Notes under the pieces: generated by a model
Seen by the model: the letters and a program-made list of their open reading frames with translations, nothing else
Databases searched by the model: none
Told to the model about the DNA's origin: nothing
Source: Acanthosepion pharaonis
Taxonomy: Eukaryota; Mollusca; Cephalopoda; Sepiida; Sepiidae
Length of the DNA: 64,000 nt
NCBI GenBank assembly: GCA_903632075.3
Contig: CAHIKZ030000388.1
Location: 251,501 to 315,500, forward strand
Direction: 5' to 3'
Shown: positions 35,066 to 44,887 of the stretch, piece after piece
Position numbering within the stretch: the stretch's first letter is position 1
Layout of the letters: the number at the start of each line of letters is the position of its first letter
Program-made: the position numbers and the translations under genes

Positions 35066-35390
35066 TTTCAGGCTTTACAAGATCAATATGAAATAAATGG
35101 AAAATATCGACAGTGACAATTTTAAGTTAAATTAATATTTTTCAGTGGAAATGTCAAATTCAAGCAGTGTAATTATATCTGGCACAAAATTAAAGCTGTA
35201 AATCAAGAATGTATGCAATGGTGCGACAAGTATATCCAAACTTCAGCTTTCTACCAATAATAAATTTAGACTAGGATAGAAATTTCTTTGTACCATTTTA
35301 GAAATGACATTATGAATGAAGATAAATTTAACACAAAGTAGGAAAACATAAAACAAGCTTTCTTAGGACTTAATATTCAATATAAGCGTT
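35065..35390. other. AT-rich stretch, nothing recognised
   Basis: No shared repeat or coding signal. Confidence 0.45.
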
Positions 35391-35394
35391 TTTG

Positions 35395-36225
35395 TTTTTC
35401 TCATTTCACAAGGCAACTAAGCCACTAAGATGCAGGGGGTTATTGAGTGTAAAAAATATAAGAAAAAGAAAAAAAAGTTTGAAAGAGTGAGAACAATAAA
35501 AGAACAGGAATTGAGAAGACAGAAGATAATGATAAATATTCCATTAAAATTTTTGAATGCCAAACTTGACTGGATAGCAAGAAGCTGGAAGAGATTTCCA
35601 AAAGTCAGAAGCATGATAGAAAAAAAACTGTTAGCATAGAACTTATGGTTACATTTTGTTACATTTCAATTGATGGGGCCTTGCTGCCAATCAAGTACTG
35701 CACTTAAATTCACAATGTCTGAGTACCATAGATGAAAGTAATATTTATTTTGAAAAATACAAAAATATGGTACAAGGCCAAAAGGAGGTATAGAGGAAGG
35801 CTGGTCTTCAATCTGTCTTATCTTAAACTTAGCTAGCCACGGTTACTGACCCAAACATACCACAGTATTCCTTACACCAAAACAACACATTCTTATATAC
35901 CATTCTTACTAACAGTCACCATAATACCTCAAAGTCTCTATGAAGTCCTAACTAATTCCCATATGTACAATTTGTCTGAGGGGTGGGGATAAAAATAACA
36001 TTATAAACCAAAGAGGAAAGTTCATCCAAACAATTACCATGAAAGTAATTATAGAAAAAGCACAGGGAAGCTACATTATGGAAGTGGGAAAGTGACTGAA
36101 GCCAAGATGTTAGGTCAGGACCAATAACATTGCAGATTCTTATTTGGATTTTATCAAGAATCTCTAAGTATATAGCAGGAGCACCAGACTAGATGTAAAA
36201 TCAATATTTTAAGCATGGATGACTT
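35395..36225 (-). mobile_element. LINE family J 3' end with R300 insert
   Basis: Family J at 35395-35735 and 36030-36225, with R300 in between at the same LINE position as in the 8.4 and 32.5 kb copies (left flank ACCATAGATGAAAG). Includes the 3' UTR end at 35400-35440. Confidence 0.8.
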
Positions 36226-36229
36226 CATG

Positions 36230-36495
36230 GCTTTCCAAAAGGCATTTGTGAAAAAGTGAATGTTCTATAGATTGATCATAAAAAAGACACTGATCTGAGA
36301 ACATGCTGATTTTTCAACAATTACTTTTCTTGAAAATGCATCTACCATAGAGGAAAGTTCGTCAGGAAAATTATGATGAAAGTATTTATAGAAAAGTCAC
36401 AGGTAACCTGTTGATCTTGAGCTTGGAGTCAAAAAAATGAACTTAGATGCTTGTTTAGATAAATGACTAAAGATTTATTTTTATATGCAAATTAT
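36230..36495. other. Mostly unclassified, with a short LINE J scrap
   Basis: 36355-36415 (ACCATAGAGGAAAGTTCGTC) is a small family J fragment. The remainder shows nothing. Confidence 0.45.
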
Positions 36496-36500
36496 AAAAA

Positions 36501-36992
36501 TGTTTCTAGTAAGTGGTATATTGTAGCAGGTTAAATGTGCAGTTTACTAGGTGTGAATTAAGAGCATGAAAAAGAAGTAGGCTTAACCCCTGCTGACTGC
36601 TTTGTAGTTATCACTGTGCGCTTGTCACGTTGATAGGGTCTGTTCATTTACAGTGTTTACAGGAGGTCATTTACAAAGCCTAATGGTCAGACAGACAGTC
36701 AGCTCTGTGTGCATGTGTGCAGCCTCTCTCTACTTTCTGTTGGTGTCTACTATTTGGATTCTTATAGACTATATAAGGGAAATGTATAGACACAAACAAG
36801 ATTCACCTCAATAATGGCTAGCAGTGATATACTTGCATTTCTTTGAAAATTTGTTTTGAGTAGAGTGTGGCATGTGTGTAACTTACCTAGATAAAAATTG
36901 GTGTGTAGTTAGAGATATATGTTTTCTAATAATTGTATAAATTTGCTTTAATTTGTTATCACTATATGTAAATTGTGTTTTTTTCTGCTACA
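36501..36992 (+). mobile_element. LTR-like repeat, copy 2 (candidate solo LTR)
   Basis: Inverted partner of 6931-7465. Starts TGTTTCTAGTAAGTGG and ends TTTTCTGCTACA; a TATA-like CTATATAAGGG sits at about 36768. Copies share TGAGTAGAGTG, AAATTGGTGTGTA and TTTTCTAATAATTGTAT. The flanks do not show an obvious target duplication. Confidence 0.4.
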
Positions 36993-36994
36993 AA

Positions 36995-37110
36995 GCAATG
37001 GAATGTAGCTGAAGCTGAGATGCCCGGTCAGAACCTATGACATTGCATACTGTGCTATGTATTTTATCAAGGATTGCTAAATATATATCAGAAGCACAGG
37101 CCAAATGTAA
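36995..37110 (-). mobile_element. LINE family J scrap
   Basis: Complement of the ASQLQ / LDKIQ block (GCTGAAGCTGAGATGCCCGG, TTTTATCAAGGATTGCTAAA). A (TAA)n run follows at 37109-37130. Confidence 0.65.
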
Positions 37111-37129
37111 TAATAATAATAATAATAAT

Positions 37130-37540
37130 AGCTGCATACTCTTGTGATTAAGAAATAATAATCATATTAAAGCTATTAATTATTCATAACATGACTGCTC
37201 AGCTAATTTGGCTAAATCTCTTGGAAAAAATTTTCAGTTGTATTTTCTGTATGATTCCTTGTTTATTTTATTTTATTTTTTTTTTAATCAAGACCAAGAT
37301 GAGAGTCTGCTAAAATAATTTTTGTTTTACTATGAACAAATTAGCCTTTCAAAACTTCTATGTAATAGTTTTAGAATTTTTCTGCCTAAATGTAAAAATT
37401 ACAACTTGGTTCTCTGAAAGAAAAAGCCAGTTTTCTTTATTGCAAAGAGATTTTCTAAAATTGATAAGCATTTGTTTCATGCTTATTCTTCCAAAATACT
37501 CAAAAAAATGAGCTTTAAAAAGTTTTTCAAACTGTGCCTC
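37130..37540. other. AT-rich stretch, nothing recognised
   Basis: No coding or repeat signal that I can support. Confidence 0.45.
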
Positions 37541-37835
37541 CCCTTTATTTACATTATTTGGACTATTGTCCTCATCTTTGTCACCATATTTATTACAACG
37601 TTTTGGCCGTTGTACACTCCAGCCTTCTTCAGATGGAAATGTTGTAATAAATATGGTGACAAAGATGAGGATAATAGTCTGAATAATGTAAATAGTGTAC
37701 ATAATACCTCATCTCAGAAATATAGACAGATACTGAAGGGCCGAAACTTTGTGATAAATATGGCGACAAAGATGAGGACAATAGTCCGAATAATGTAAAT
37801 AATGTACATAATACCTCATCTCAGAAATAGACAGA
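37540..37835. mobile_element. SINE family D tails forming a hairpin
   Basis: A minus tail (37545-37630) is followed directly by two plus tail units (37645-37835), so 37545-37620 can pair with 37645-37710. Landmarks: GGACTATTGTCCTCATCTTT and AAAGATGAGGATAATAGTCT. Confidence 0.75.
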
Positions 37836-37965
37836 TAGTGCCTCCCCCGTTATACCATTTTTTTTTTTTTTTTACTATACTCATTCTTTAAAATAAAAAG
37901 AATAAAAAATTGGTCATTAGGGATTTTTGTCGCAGAATTATTTTCTGGTTGTTTTCTATAATGTA

Positions 37966-37974
<9 letters not shown>

Positions 37975-38032
<58 letters not shown>
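37975..38032. repeat. (TA)n microsatellite
   Basis: About 57 bp of TA. Confidence 0.95.
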
Positions 38033-38033
<1 letters not shown>

Positions 38034-38490
38034 GAAATGGACAAAGTCCGACAATTATTTTAAGACATTTTTATGTTTATACATTCTTTTTATAGATAGA
38101 AATATTTAAGTAAATGCTCTGTTTATAATAAACAGTATTAAATAACATTTACCAACCTGAATGTCTGAGAAATCTTCACAGAAAATATTCTTCCACCAAC
38201 AGGATTCTAACCTGTATCCTATACGGAACCGTCATTTAGCTTGACGTGCCATTACAGATTTGGCCACAGAGGAGCGTTCGGTTAGCAAGGTTGAATTTAC
38301 TGTATTTAAACTTCAATCTTCCATGAATATCTCACGTACATTCATATCTACTCATGGCGTATCAAATGTAAACAAATGACATCACACATTAGGAAATGGA
38401 CAAAGTCTGACAATTATTTTAAGACATTTTATGTTTATACATTCTATTTGTATCTATAAAAAGAATGTATAAACATAAAAATGTCTTAAA
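38033..38490 (-). mobile_element. tRNA-derived SINE (family E) between direct repeats
   Basis: On the minus strand a tRNA-like head at about 38275-38200 has TGTAATGGCACGTC (A-box side) and ACAGGTTAGAATCCTGT, a 5-bp T-arm with a 7-base loop. A 65-bp block (GGACAAAGTCNGACAATTAT...) occurs at 38038 and again at 38398 in direct orientation, and part of it again inverted at 38458-38488. The direct repeats may be duplicated 3' tails. Confidence 0.6.
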
Positions 38491-38491
38491 A

Positions 38492-38562
<71 letters not shown>

Positions 38563-38575
38563 TATATATATATAC
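38491..38575. repeat. (TA)n(CA)n microsatellite
   Basis: Overlapping open frames are artefacts. Confidence 0.95.
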
Positions 38576-38579
38576 AAGT

Positions 38580-39470
38580 GGGGGTCAAAATGTTCTTGGC
38601 ATGAGCCACCTCCCATGGCCGTACAACCTCATGTTCATTAACATTCACGCGGCCATATGTAAAAATCATATCTGTTCATATGTTCATGATATAAATAGTC
38701 TGCCATTGTTAAATGGAACACTTCTCAGCTAACTCACAATTACTCATGTTAAACGTTGAATACAGACTGACTAGCCACAAATGTACATGAATGACAAATG
38801 TAACCTAGTCTGCATGGCAGCACAGTGCCATCTACTATAAACTTACTTTAAACTTAATAACTCAAAAATGAAGGATTTGCAGAAATATATTTATGTGGAC
38901 TTGTTTTAGTGTGAGTAATCCCCCCCAAATTTGTAAAAGTATTTTTGATACACCATATATATATATATATATATATATAAACGAAAGAAATGACAAGAGA
39001 AAACCCACATGTTTTATTCCCTGAGAAAGACAAATATAGAAATTTCATTAGGAACCTGTATTTATCTACACAGAAAAAGTAATGTTCAGAGAAATAATGT
39101 CATGTGAAATAGATAATGCTGTTAAAATATTTAAAAATCTCACAGCCTTGAGGAAAAAGATAAGGAAAACTATGGAAGATGGTAAGTGACATAAATATTT
39201 GGTATGTTTTTTTAAATGAAAGTGAAATAATAATGTTAGTATTATTATTATTGAGTTTTTATTATATATTTATTAAATATCTATTTTTAATCATTTATTA
39301 TGAAGTTGTGAGTTAACCAATTTTTTAAATTTTTATGGCTTTACATAAATATGTTGGCTTGAGAAAGGAGTATTTCATTTAAAAGAACTGGTATTTGAAA
39401 AAATATGGGTGGCTATTTACATTTGTAAAAACAATACCCTAGAATTAGCTGTTTCTCTCTGCCGAAGGAT
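38580..39470. other. Unclassified, with a short (TA)n at 38957-38980
   Basis: AT-rich, a few homopolymer runs. Nothing recognised. Confidence 0.45.
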
Positions 39471-39578
39471 GATGGCTTAATGGTAGAAACTCTGATGGGT
39501 TTCAGTCCTGGCTTGAAGCATTCAGATGTCTAGTCACACTGAGGAGCTGTGATACAATGAAACAGTACTGTCTGTGAA

Positions 39579-39580
<2 letters not shown>
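39470..39580 (+). mobile_element. Hammerhead-bearing SINE, copy 1
   Basis: A short tRNA-like head (GATGGCTTAATGGTAG as A-box side at 39470, GGGTTTCAGTCCTGG as B-box side at about 39498) is followed within 30 bases by a hammerhead fold at 39535-39576 and then by a TA tail. Same order as 40140-40438. Confidence 0.6.
39535..39576 (+). ncRNA. Hammerhead ribozyme fold (decayed stem II)
   Basis: Core CTGAGGA at 39539-39545 fits CUGANGA. Stem II G46-T58 (numbers within 39500s) is GCTGT..ACAAT with a GAT loop: two G.C pairs at its base have become G.U and C.A, as two transitions would cause. GAAA is at 39559-39562. Stem III CAG/CTG with loop TA is perfect, the last A of GAAA pairs with T39571, and the cleavage triplet is GTC at 39570-39572. 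Stem I is CACA (39535-39538) with TGTG (39573-39576). Predicted cut after C39572. Whether it still cleaves is doubtful because of stem II. Confidence 0.6.

Positions 39581-39621
<41 letters not shown>
39580..39621. repeat. (TA)n microsatellite, tail of a SINE
   Basis: Follows the hammerhead-bearing SINE directly. Confidence 0.95.
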
Positions 39622-39622
<1 letters not shown>

Positions 39623-39824
39623 TGAGGAAGCCAGTAGTGTTGTGTGACCAACAAACAACTTGATAGATGACCTAATACCTTAGACAAAAAAAATCCTGAA
39701 CAAGAAAATGGAATGATCAAAACAAACATTTGTCTACACAGTAAATTAAAGTGCTCAACTCTTAGACTATTTAGACAAAGCAAGAAATGCTTTACAACAT
39801 CAACACTCAATGAAGGACAGCTTG

Positions 39825-39915
39825 AGTCATGACTCAAGTTTCACACACTCGTGATCTTCAGGCAGTTAGAAAGCCAGACATTCTAATCACCTGAGGATCA
39901 TGGGAGAGTGAAACT
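39825..39915. repeat. Short inverted repeat
   Basis: CAAGTTTCACACACTCGTGA and the downstream CACCTGAGGATCATGGGAG..GTGAAACTTG form an imperfect palindrome around TTAGAAAGCCAGACATTC. Both arms carry a CTGARGA-hairpin-GAAAC signature. A (GT)n(TA)n tract follows. Confidence 0.55.
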
Positions 39916-39981
<66 letters not shown>

Positions 39982-40001
39982 TAGATAGATAGATAGATAG
40001 A
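39916..40001. repeat. (GT)n(TA)n(GATA)n compound microsatellite
   Basis: GT run, TA run, then about 22 bp of GATA. Confidence 0.95.
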
Positions 40002-40139
40002 AATAATTAGGAGGATTTGAAATAATTATTTCTATCTGTATATCCTTGCTTGAACCAGCTTCTAATGCTCTGGAATGAGCGGCTTGAGGATACTAGTCGT
40101 GGTTCGTGGAGGCACAGTCCTATGGGTAAAGAGAAACTC

Positions 40140-40380
40140 GGAGGAGTTCCACCACAGAATATGTGATTGAGCGGTGCTATATCGAGTCTAATTCATTACT
40201 TCTTTGTCACCAAGGCCCATTTGTACAGTTGGTATGGCATTTGCCTCTTATCGTAACCGTTCGGGTTTCAATTCTCGATAGTGGATGCGCACTGCTGATG
40301 AGTCCCAAATTTAGGATGAAATGGCCATCCAGTGCTTTCTGTATTCTGTTGAGGTTTCTTCTAGACTCGATGAATTATAT

Positions 40381-40438
<58 letters not shown>
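40140..40438 (+). mobile_element. Hammerhead-bearing SINE, copy 2
   Basis: tRNA-like head at about 40217-40285: TACAGTTGGTATGGCATTTG (A-box side) and CGGGTTTCAATTCTCG (B-box side). A complete hammerhead fold follows at 40289-40335, then a short body and a (TA)n tail at 40375-40438. This order resembles the Schistosoma Sm-alpha elements, which are tRNA-like SINEs with hammerheads (known from the literature). The 5' limit is uncertain. Confidence 0.7.
40289..40335 (+). ncRNA. Hammerhead ribozyme, all core residues present
   Basis: Stem I: GCACTG (40289-40294) pairs perfectly with CAGTGC (40330-40335). Core CTGATGA at 40295-40301. Stem II: GTCC (40302-40305) with GGAT (40314-40317), closed by one G.U. 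GAAA at 40318-40321. Stem III is minimal: TGG/CCA with no loop, A40321 pairing T40328. Cleavage triplet ATC, predicted cut after C40329. CUGAUGAGUCC and GAAA match known type I hammerheads. The very short stem III is a feature of retroelement hammerheads, which often cleave as dimers. No activity has been tested. Confidence 0.8.
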
Positions 40439-40439
40439 T

Positions 40440-40680
40440 GAAATATTCTTGACCTGATCCACTTCAGAAAATTTGACCATATGACTTCAAAATTTGTTTA
40501 AGAATCTGAGTGTGATTAGGCTGACAACTTTTCAGTACCTCTACATACAAACACCAAAGAGTGTTTGACCTAAGAGACTATTAAATGAAGATGATGACTT
40601 TTATTCTTCCTCCTTTTCTCTTTTGGCTGACATTTTTTAATACAACTTTCAGTGTTTTTTTTTCCCTTTTTGCTATTGTG
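40440..40680. other. Unclassified stretch
   Basis: Nothing recognised before the LINE 3' end. Confidence 0.4.
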
Positions 40681-41235
40681 TGTGTGTGTAATTTTTTAAA
40701 TCATTTCAACCCAAGCAAGGTGGAAATGCCACTTGTATGCAGGAGTTTAGAGAGAGTGAAAGTAAGAGAAAAGACTGGGTATAGAGGGGGGGATTGAGGA
40801 AAGGATAAAAGTTGAATGGTGTTCAAGACAACAGAAAAGGGCAATTGATGTTGCATTTAAATTTTTGAAGATTGCAGTTATCAGGGAAGCAAGTAAACGG
40901 AAGGGAATTCCACAAGCGGGAAGTGTGAAAAAAGAAACTGTTGGAGTAGAAGTGGCGGTTGCATTTAGCTAATTCAGCAGTAAAATGGTGGGACCTAGGT
41001 GCCAATCTAGTAGCACGCTTAAATTCATGCAGTTGGTGTACCAGGGATAAAAAGCTTGTCAGAGCTGTTGCCATGAAAATATTTGTAAAAAAGCTAAAAG
41101 GAAGCCACATCACATTGGTGGGATAGTGACTGAAGTCAAGATACCAAGTCAGAATCAATTGCATTGCAGATCCTTCTTTGGATTTGGTCAAGAACTTTAA
41201 GATGAATAGCAGGAGCACCAGACCAGATATGCTTG
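40680..41235 (-). mobile_element. LINE family J 3' end, best minus-strand frame
   Basis: A 131-codon frame (41218-40823) reads SLVHQLHEFKRATRLAPRSH, CNRHFYSNSFFFHTSRLWNS and FTCFPDNCNLQKFKCNINC, the family J terminal block without an R300 insert. This gives the undisturbed order against which the insertion site can be placed. 3' UTR extends to about 40685. Confidence 0.85.
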
Positions 41236-41414
41236 GTTTTTTTTTTCACTCTCACTGCATTAATAAAAACAGAAAGCAAAACTATGGAGGATGCTAAGTG
41301 ACACAAACATTTAGCATGTTGTTTGAATGAAAGTGAATTAATGTTGTTGCAATTGATTTTTTAAAGAGTTATTTATTTTAGAAAGTCATGTCCAAATATG
41401 TATGTATGTAGGGA

Positions 41415-41610
41415 TGAGTGAATGCGTAGCTGGTGTAATGGATAGCGGAAGGAGACAGAGACCCGTGTTCGAATTCCAGGCAAGTTTGTTAAACTCACTC
41501 ACATACAAATACTCATAGGAAATTTCTTCTTACCCCAGCTATAGGCTAAAAACCAAGGCAGATTGGACTATATGGCCTCTAGAAGAAGGACAACTTTCAG
41601 TTAAAAAATT
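41415..41610 (+). mobile_element. SINE family A/C-type tRNA-derived element
   Basis: GCTGGTGTAATGGATAGCGG (A-box side) and CGTGTTCGAATTCCAGG (B box, near consensus) followed by the family body. Truncated at 3' end. Confidence 0.7.
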
Positions 41611-41708
41611 CATAGGTTTAACTTGTCTCCAATGGTCATAAATGTCTAATGAGTTGATAGTCATCATGTACATATAGTAAACAGTATTATACACCGTCAA
41701 GGTTGTTA

Positions 41709-41740
41709 ACACACACACACACATATATATATATATGTAT
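41709..41740. repeat. (CA)n(TA)n microsatellite
   Basis: Short compound run. Confidence 0.9.
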
Positions 41741-41744
41741 ATTA

Positions 41745-42435
41745 ATAAACGTTACATATTTTTCTCATTGGGAGCATGACTCAAGGTTTCATGCATAATG
41801 CAATCTTCAGATGCTGAATTGAGCCTCAATTCATCACCTGAAACTCACTTATGCTACTAGTGAGGGAAAAAAAAATGTATATTTATTAATGTATAATTTA
41901 TAACTTTCTTATATTACATCAAGCACTATTTTATTATATATATATATATATAAAAAAGGAAGAGGTTATAGTAGTTTGAACAAGAGAAAAGTGTGTATAT
42001 TAAAAAGAAGAGAGAAACCGCAAACATTTTTAGTTGTAATGCGGATTTTTTTTTTAAAATATTATACTTTATTTTCCATAATTTTGCTACACGAGTTTCT
42101 GGTCTCGCGACCGTTATCAGGCAAAGGGTGGAGATTTCCCCATATTATTAAAAATAATTAATTTTTTTTCCTTTATGTTTTTCAAAGTTAAATATTCTCG
42201 ATATGAGACATTCTCTTTTTTTTTGTTAGTGACCCAAATGTCATTCAGAAGAAAGACATTAATTATTTTTAATAATATGTAGAAATCTCCACTATTTGCC
42301 TGATGATGGTCGTGAGACTGGAAACATGTGTAGGAAAATTAAAAAATAAAGCATAATATTTTAAAAAAAAAAAAAAACCCAGATTACAACCAAAACTGTT
42401 TTTAATATGTATATATAAAAATAATGTAAATCTAT
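41745..42435. repeat. TA-bounded inverted repeat region
   Basis: The arms at about 42010-42160 and 42260-42420 are imperfect reverse complements (AAACCGCAAACATTTTTAG... versus ...CCAAAACTGTTTTTAATATG; GGTCTCGCGACCGTTATCAGGC versus GCCTGATGATGGTCGTGAGAC, spanning fewer than 22 matched bases each). A small (TA)n at 41935-41952 precedes. 43510-43645 repeats part of the left arm. Hairpin signatures CTGATGA...GAAAC lie in the arms and near 41815. Confidence 0.6.
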
Positions 42436-42544
42436 TTAAACTCGGTGGATGAAAAAATCTGGATAGCACAATTTTCAAATAAACTGGCATCTAAGAAGAA
42501 ATCGAAAATAAGAAAGTACCAGAAATCTCCAAACAAGGTAAAAG

Positions 42545-42548
<4 letters not shown>

Positions 42549-42577
<29 letters not shown>
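42549..42577. repeat. (TA)n microsatellite
   Basis: Pure TA run. Confidence 0.95.
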
Positions 42578-42579
<2 letters not shown>

Positions 42580-43479
42580 AGCTTTATGCCAGAGTAAAAC
42601 ATTGAGGGAATATGATTTATTCAAGCACCTATTATCATACTTTTAAGGAGTAAAGAGAGTTTCAGTCAAGATACCCATCATGCCACTTCATACATTCAAG
42701 TTATTTTCTGTGATTATTTCCTCATGGAACATTTTAAAATCTTGAAAAATAAAACATATATAGTGTAGCAGGTAAGTTCCACTCAGTTTGTGAAAGATGT
42801 GATAAACGTGATACCGAAAAAAATGTACGTTTAATGAAAAGGAAAGAAATAAAGACCAAGAATTGTAGAAGTGAAGAATAACTTCTTCTACAACCCCTTC
42901 TTCTAAGCTGAAGACATGACAAAAGACAGTTCTTCCTATAGTGCTGCTTGAGTAACTAGTAAATTCCATTACTACAACAACACCATTCAGTTTTTCACCT
43001 TTGTTAGAAAACAAGATGGCTGAATTCAAGTGCATGAAATGTTTTCCTTCTGTCGCAAAAATAATTGTCAGAATAAAAAAGACAAAGATATATTAATTTT
43101 TTTCTTTCTTCTTGAATAGCAAAGATCTGGCTACATAGTTGCACCTGTGGAAATTCCACAGGTGATCACAAATAAGACTATCCTTTATCCTTTTACATTC
43201 TGCTTGTATCTTCTCATTCTCTCCCTTATCTCTTAGAATATCTGTTGTCCGTCTATGGATTTGTCTAGATTTTGTACAAACATCGATTAGCTTCAGATAA
43301 AAAAATGCATAAGGAATGTACAATTTTCTGTTGTATCCTGTCTATTATCATTCTCTTGCTCTATCTCTCCATTATTTTTCCATTCATACCTGCCATTCAA
43401 GCTTTGGCTCATTGTCTCTTGATATCTATCCAGCAAGCCTCTCTCTATATTTTTATTTTTTTCCCCTCAATCTCTCTTT

Positions 43480-43480
<1 letters not shown>
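42580..43480 (-). other. Unassigned region with two protein-like minus-strand frames
   Basis: Frame 43323-43093 reads KLIDVCTKSRQIHRRTTDIL, then GENEKIQAECKRIKDSLICD and HLWNFHRCNYVARSLLF, with a charged composition unlike random AT-rich DNA. Frame 43035-42688 begins MHLNSAILFSNKGEKLNGVV and may open after a weak acceptor ending GCGACAG. I do not recognise either; they could be parts of one decayed mobile-element ORF or of a host gene. Confidence 0.25.
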
Positions 43481-43481
<1 letters not shown>

Positions 43482-43517
<36 letters not shown>

Positions 43518-43642
43518 GGAAGAGTTATAGTTGTTTCAATGAGAGAAAAGCGTATATATTAAAAAGATGAGAGAAACCACAAATGTTTTTGTTTATAATG
43601 TGGATTTAAAAAAAAAAAATGTTTTAATTTACATAATTTTGC

Positions 43643-43673
<31 letters not shown>

Positions 43674-43674
43674 G
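43482..43674. repeat. Two (TA)n runs around a repeated segment
   Basis: TA runs at 43482-43514 and 43642-43673; the segment between repeats 41960-42090. Confidence 0.85.
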
Positions 43675-44185
43675 AAAAGTGAATATAAATAAATATATAT
43701 ATATATGTATAATTATTTATATATTATATATATATGGTACTTATTAGAAAGCTCAATATCAGAGATAGAGCTAACATATTTGGTTGGATAGATGTGAGTT
43801 TGTGACATGGATACATTCACGAGACAATAACGAGACATTTTCGCCACACTTCCAATGTTTAAATTTCAACATTTCAACATACAAATGCGTATGTATAGAC
43901 ATAACACCACCAGATATACATACATGTGTCATAGCCAAAACTGTCTACATATGTTTATATATATGTATGAGTCCGACGGACGACCAAGTATGTATATGTA
44001 TATGTGTCTGCATACATCGATGTTTTGCGTTAGTGCGATGAATGACAAAACGGCGAAATCTCCCCACCACTTCCACAATAACACCAATACCATAATCTAC
44101 ATAAACCCAAATTTTTTAAAACAGTAATCAGTTTGTCTGACGATCGCTAAAGCGTGAAACCCAGGGTCACAAACTCACATCTATC
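43675..44185 (-). repeat. Repeat X, second copy
   Basis: Carries the same outer left block as 29990-30100 and an inverted inner part. GGATAGATGTGAGTTTGTGA at 43788 and TCACAAACTCACATCTATCC at 44168 form terminal inverted repeats of this copy. A TA run follows at 44194-44234. Confidence 0.75.
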
Positions 44186-44189
44186 CAAA

Positions 44190-44193
<4 letters not shown>

Positions 44194-44234
<41 letters not shown>
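44194..44234. repeat. (TA)n microsatellite
   Basis: Pure TA run between repeat X and a LINE. Confidence 0.95.
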
Positions 44235-44236
<2 letters not shown>

Positions 44237-44277
44237 CTTTTATTATATCCTGATAATATAAATCTATTAGACATTAT

Positions 44278-44885
44278 TTTTTAATCAATTTCACCCCAAG
44301 CAAGTCAGTAAAGCCACTGAGACTCAAGGGGGTTATTGGGTGTAGAAGAGTAAACAGATACATTGCTAAGGAACAAAAGAAGAGTAATCAGGAGGACAGT
44401 AGATAGCAATTGACATTGCATTTAAATTTTTGCAGATTAAAGTTGGCTGGAAAGCATGGATCTGAGAGGATGTTCCACAAGCGAGAAGTGTGACAAAAGA
44501 AACTGTTAGCATAGAATTTATCGGTACATCTAGCCAACCCAACTTATCTAAGCACCATAGCGAAGAGATCATCTGAACAATTACTGTGAAAGTATTTATT
44601 GAAAAAAAAACAACAGAGAGGCAACCTTATGCCAGTGGGGAAGAGACTGAAGCTGATATGTCAGAACAGGACTGATAATATTGCTGATTCTTCTTTGGAT
44701 TTTATCAAAGAGCTCTAGGTAAATAGCAGAATCACAGGACTAAATGTAGCAGCAATATTCTAAGCATGAATGAATGGTAGATCTGTATGATAGATTCTGG
44801 AGAGGAAAATTGTCTAGCATAACACAGTGAACCAATTTTCTTAGCAGCTGACCTAGTAATTGATTCGATATACTCTTTCTACCTA
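44278..44885 (-). mobile_element. LINE family J 3' half
   Basis: Minus strand with 3' UTR end at 44280-44340 (complement of the GTGTCTTAGTGG...GGGTGAAAT end) and LEYCCYI-type and DKIQ-type blocks. No R300 insert. Upstream end abuts the Penelope-like remnant. Confidence 0.8.
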
Positions 44886-44887
44886 CC

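Noticed and set aside
38200..38275. A functional tRNA gene (minus)
   Set aside because: The T-arm is good but the anticodon arm does not fold and the acceptor stem is poor; it is a SINE head. Other A/B-box pairs here were rejected for the same reason.
39875..39925. A hammerhead at CTGAGGATCATGGG..GAAAC
   Set aside because: Stem II does not pair next to the core and the 3' side runs into a GT microsatellite.
42295..42345. A third hammerhead (CTGATGA, hairpin, GAAAC)
   Set aside because: No stem I partner, no stem III and no cleavage triplet in place.
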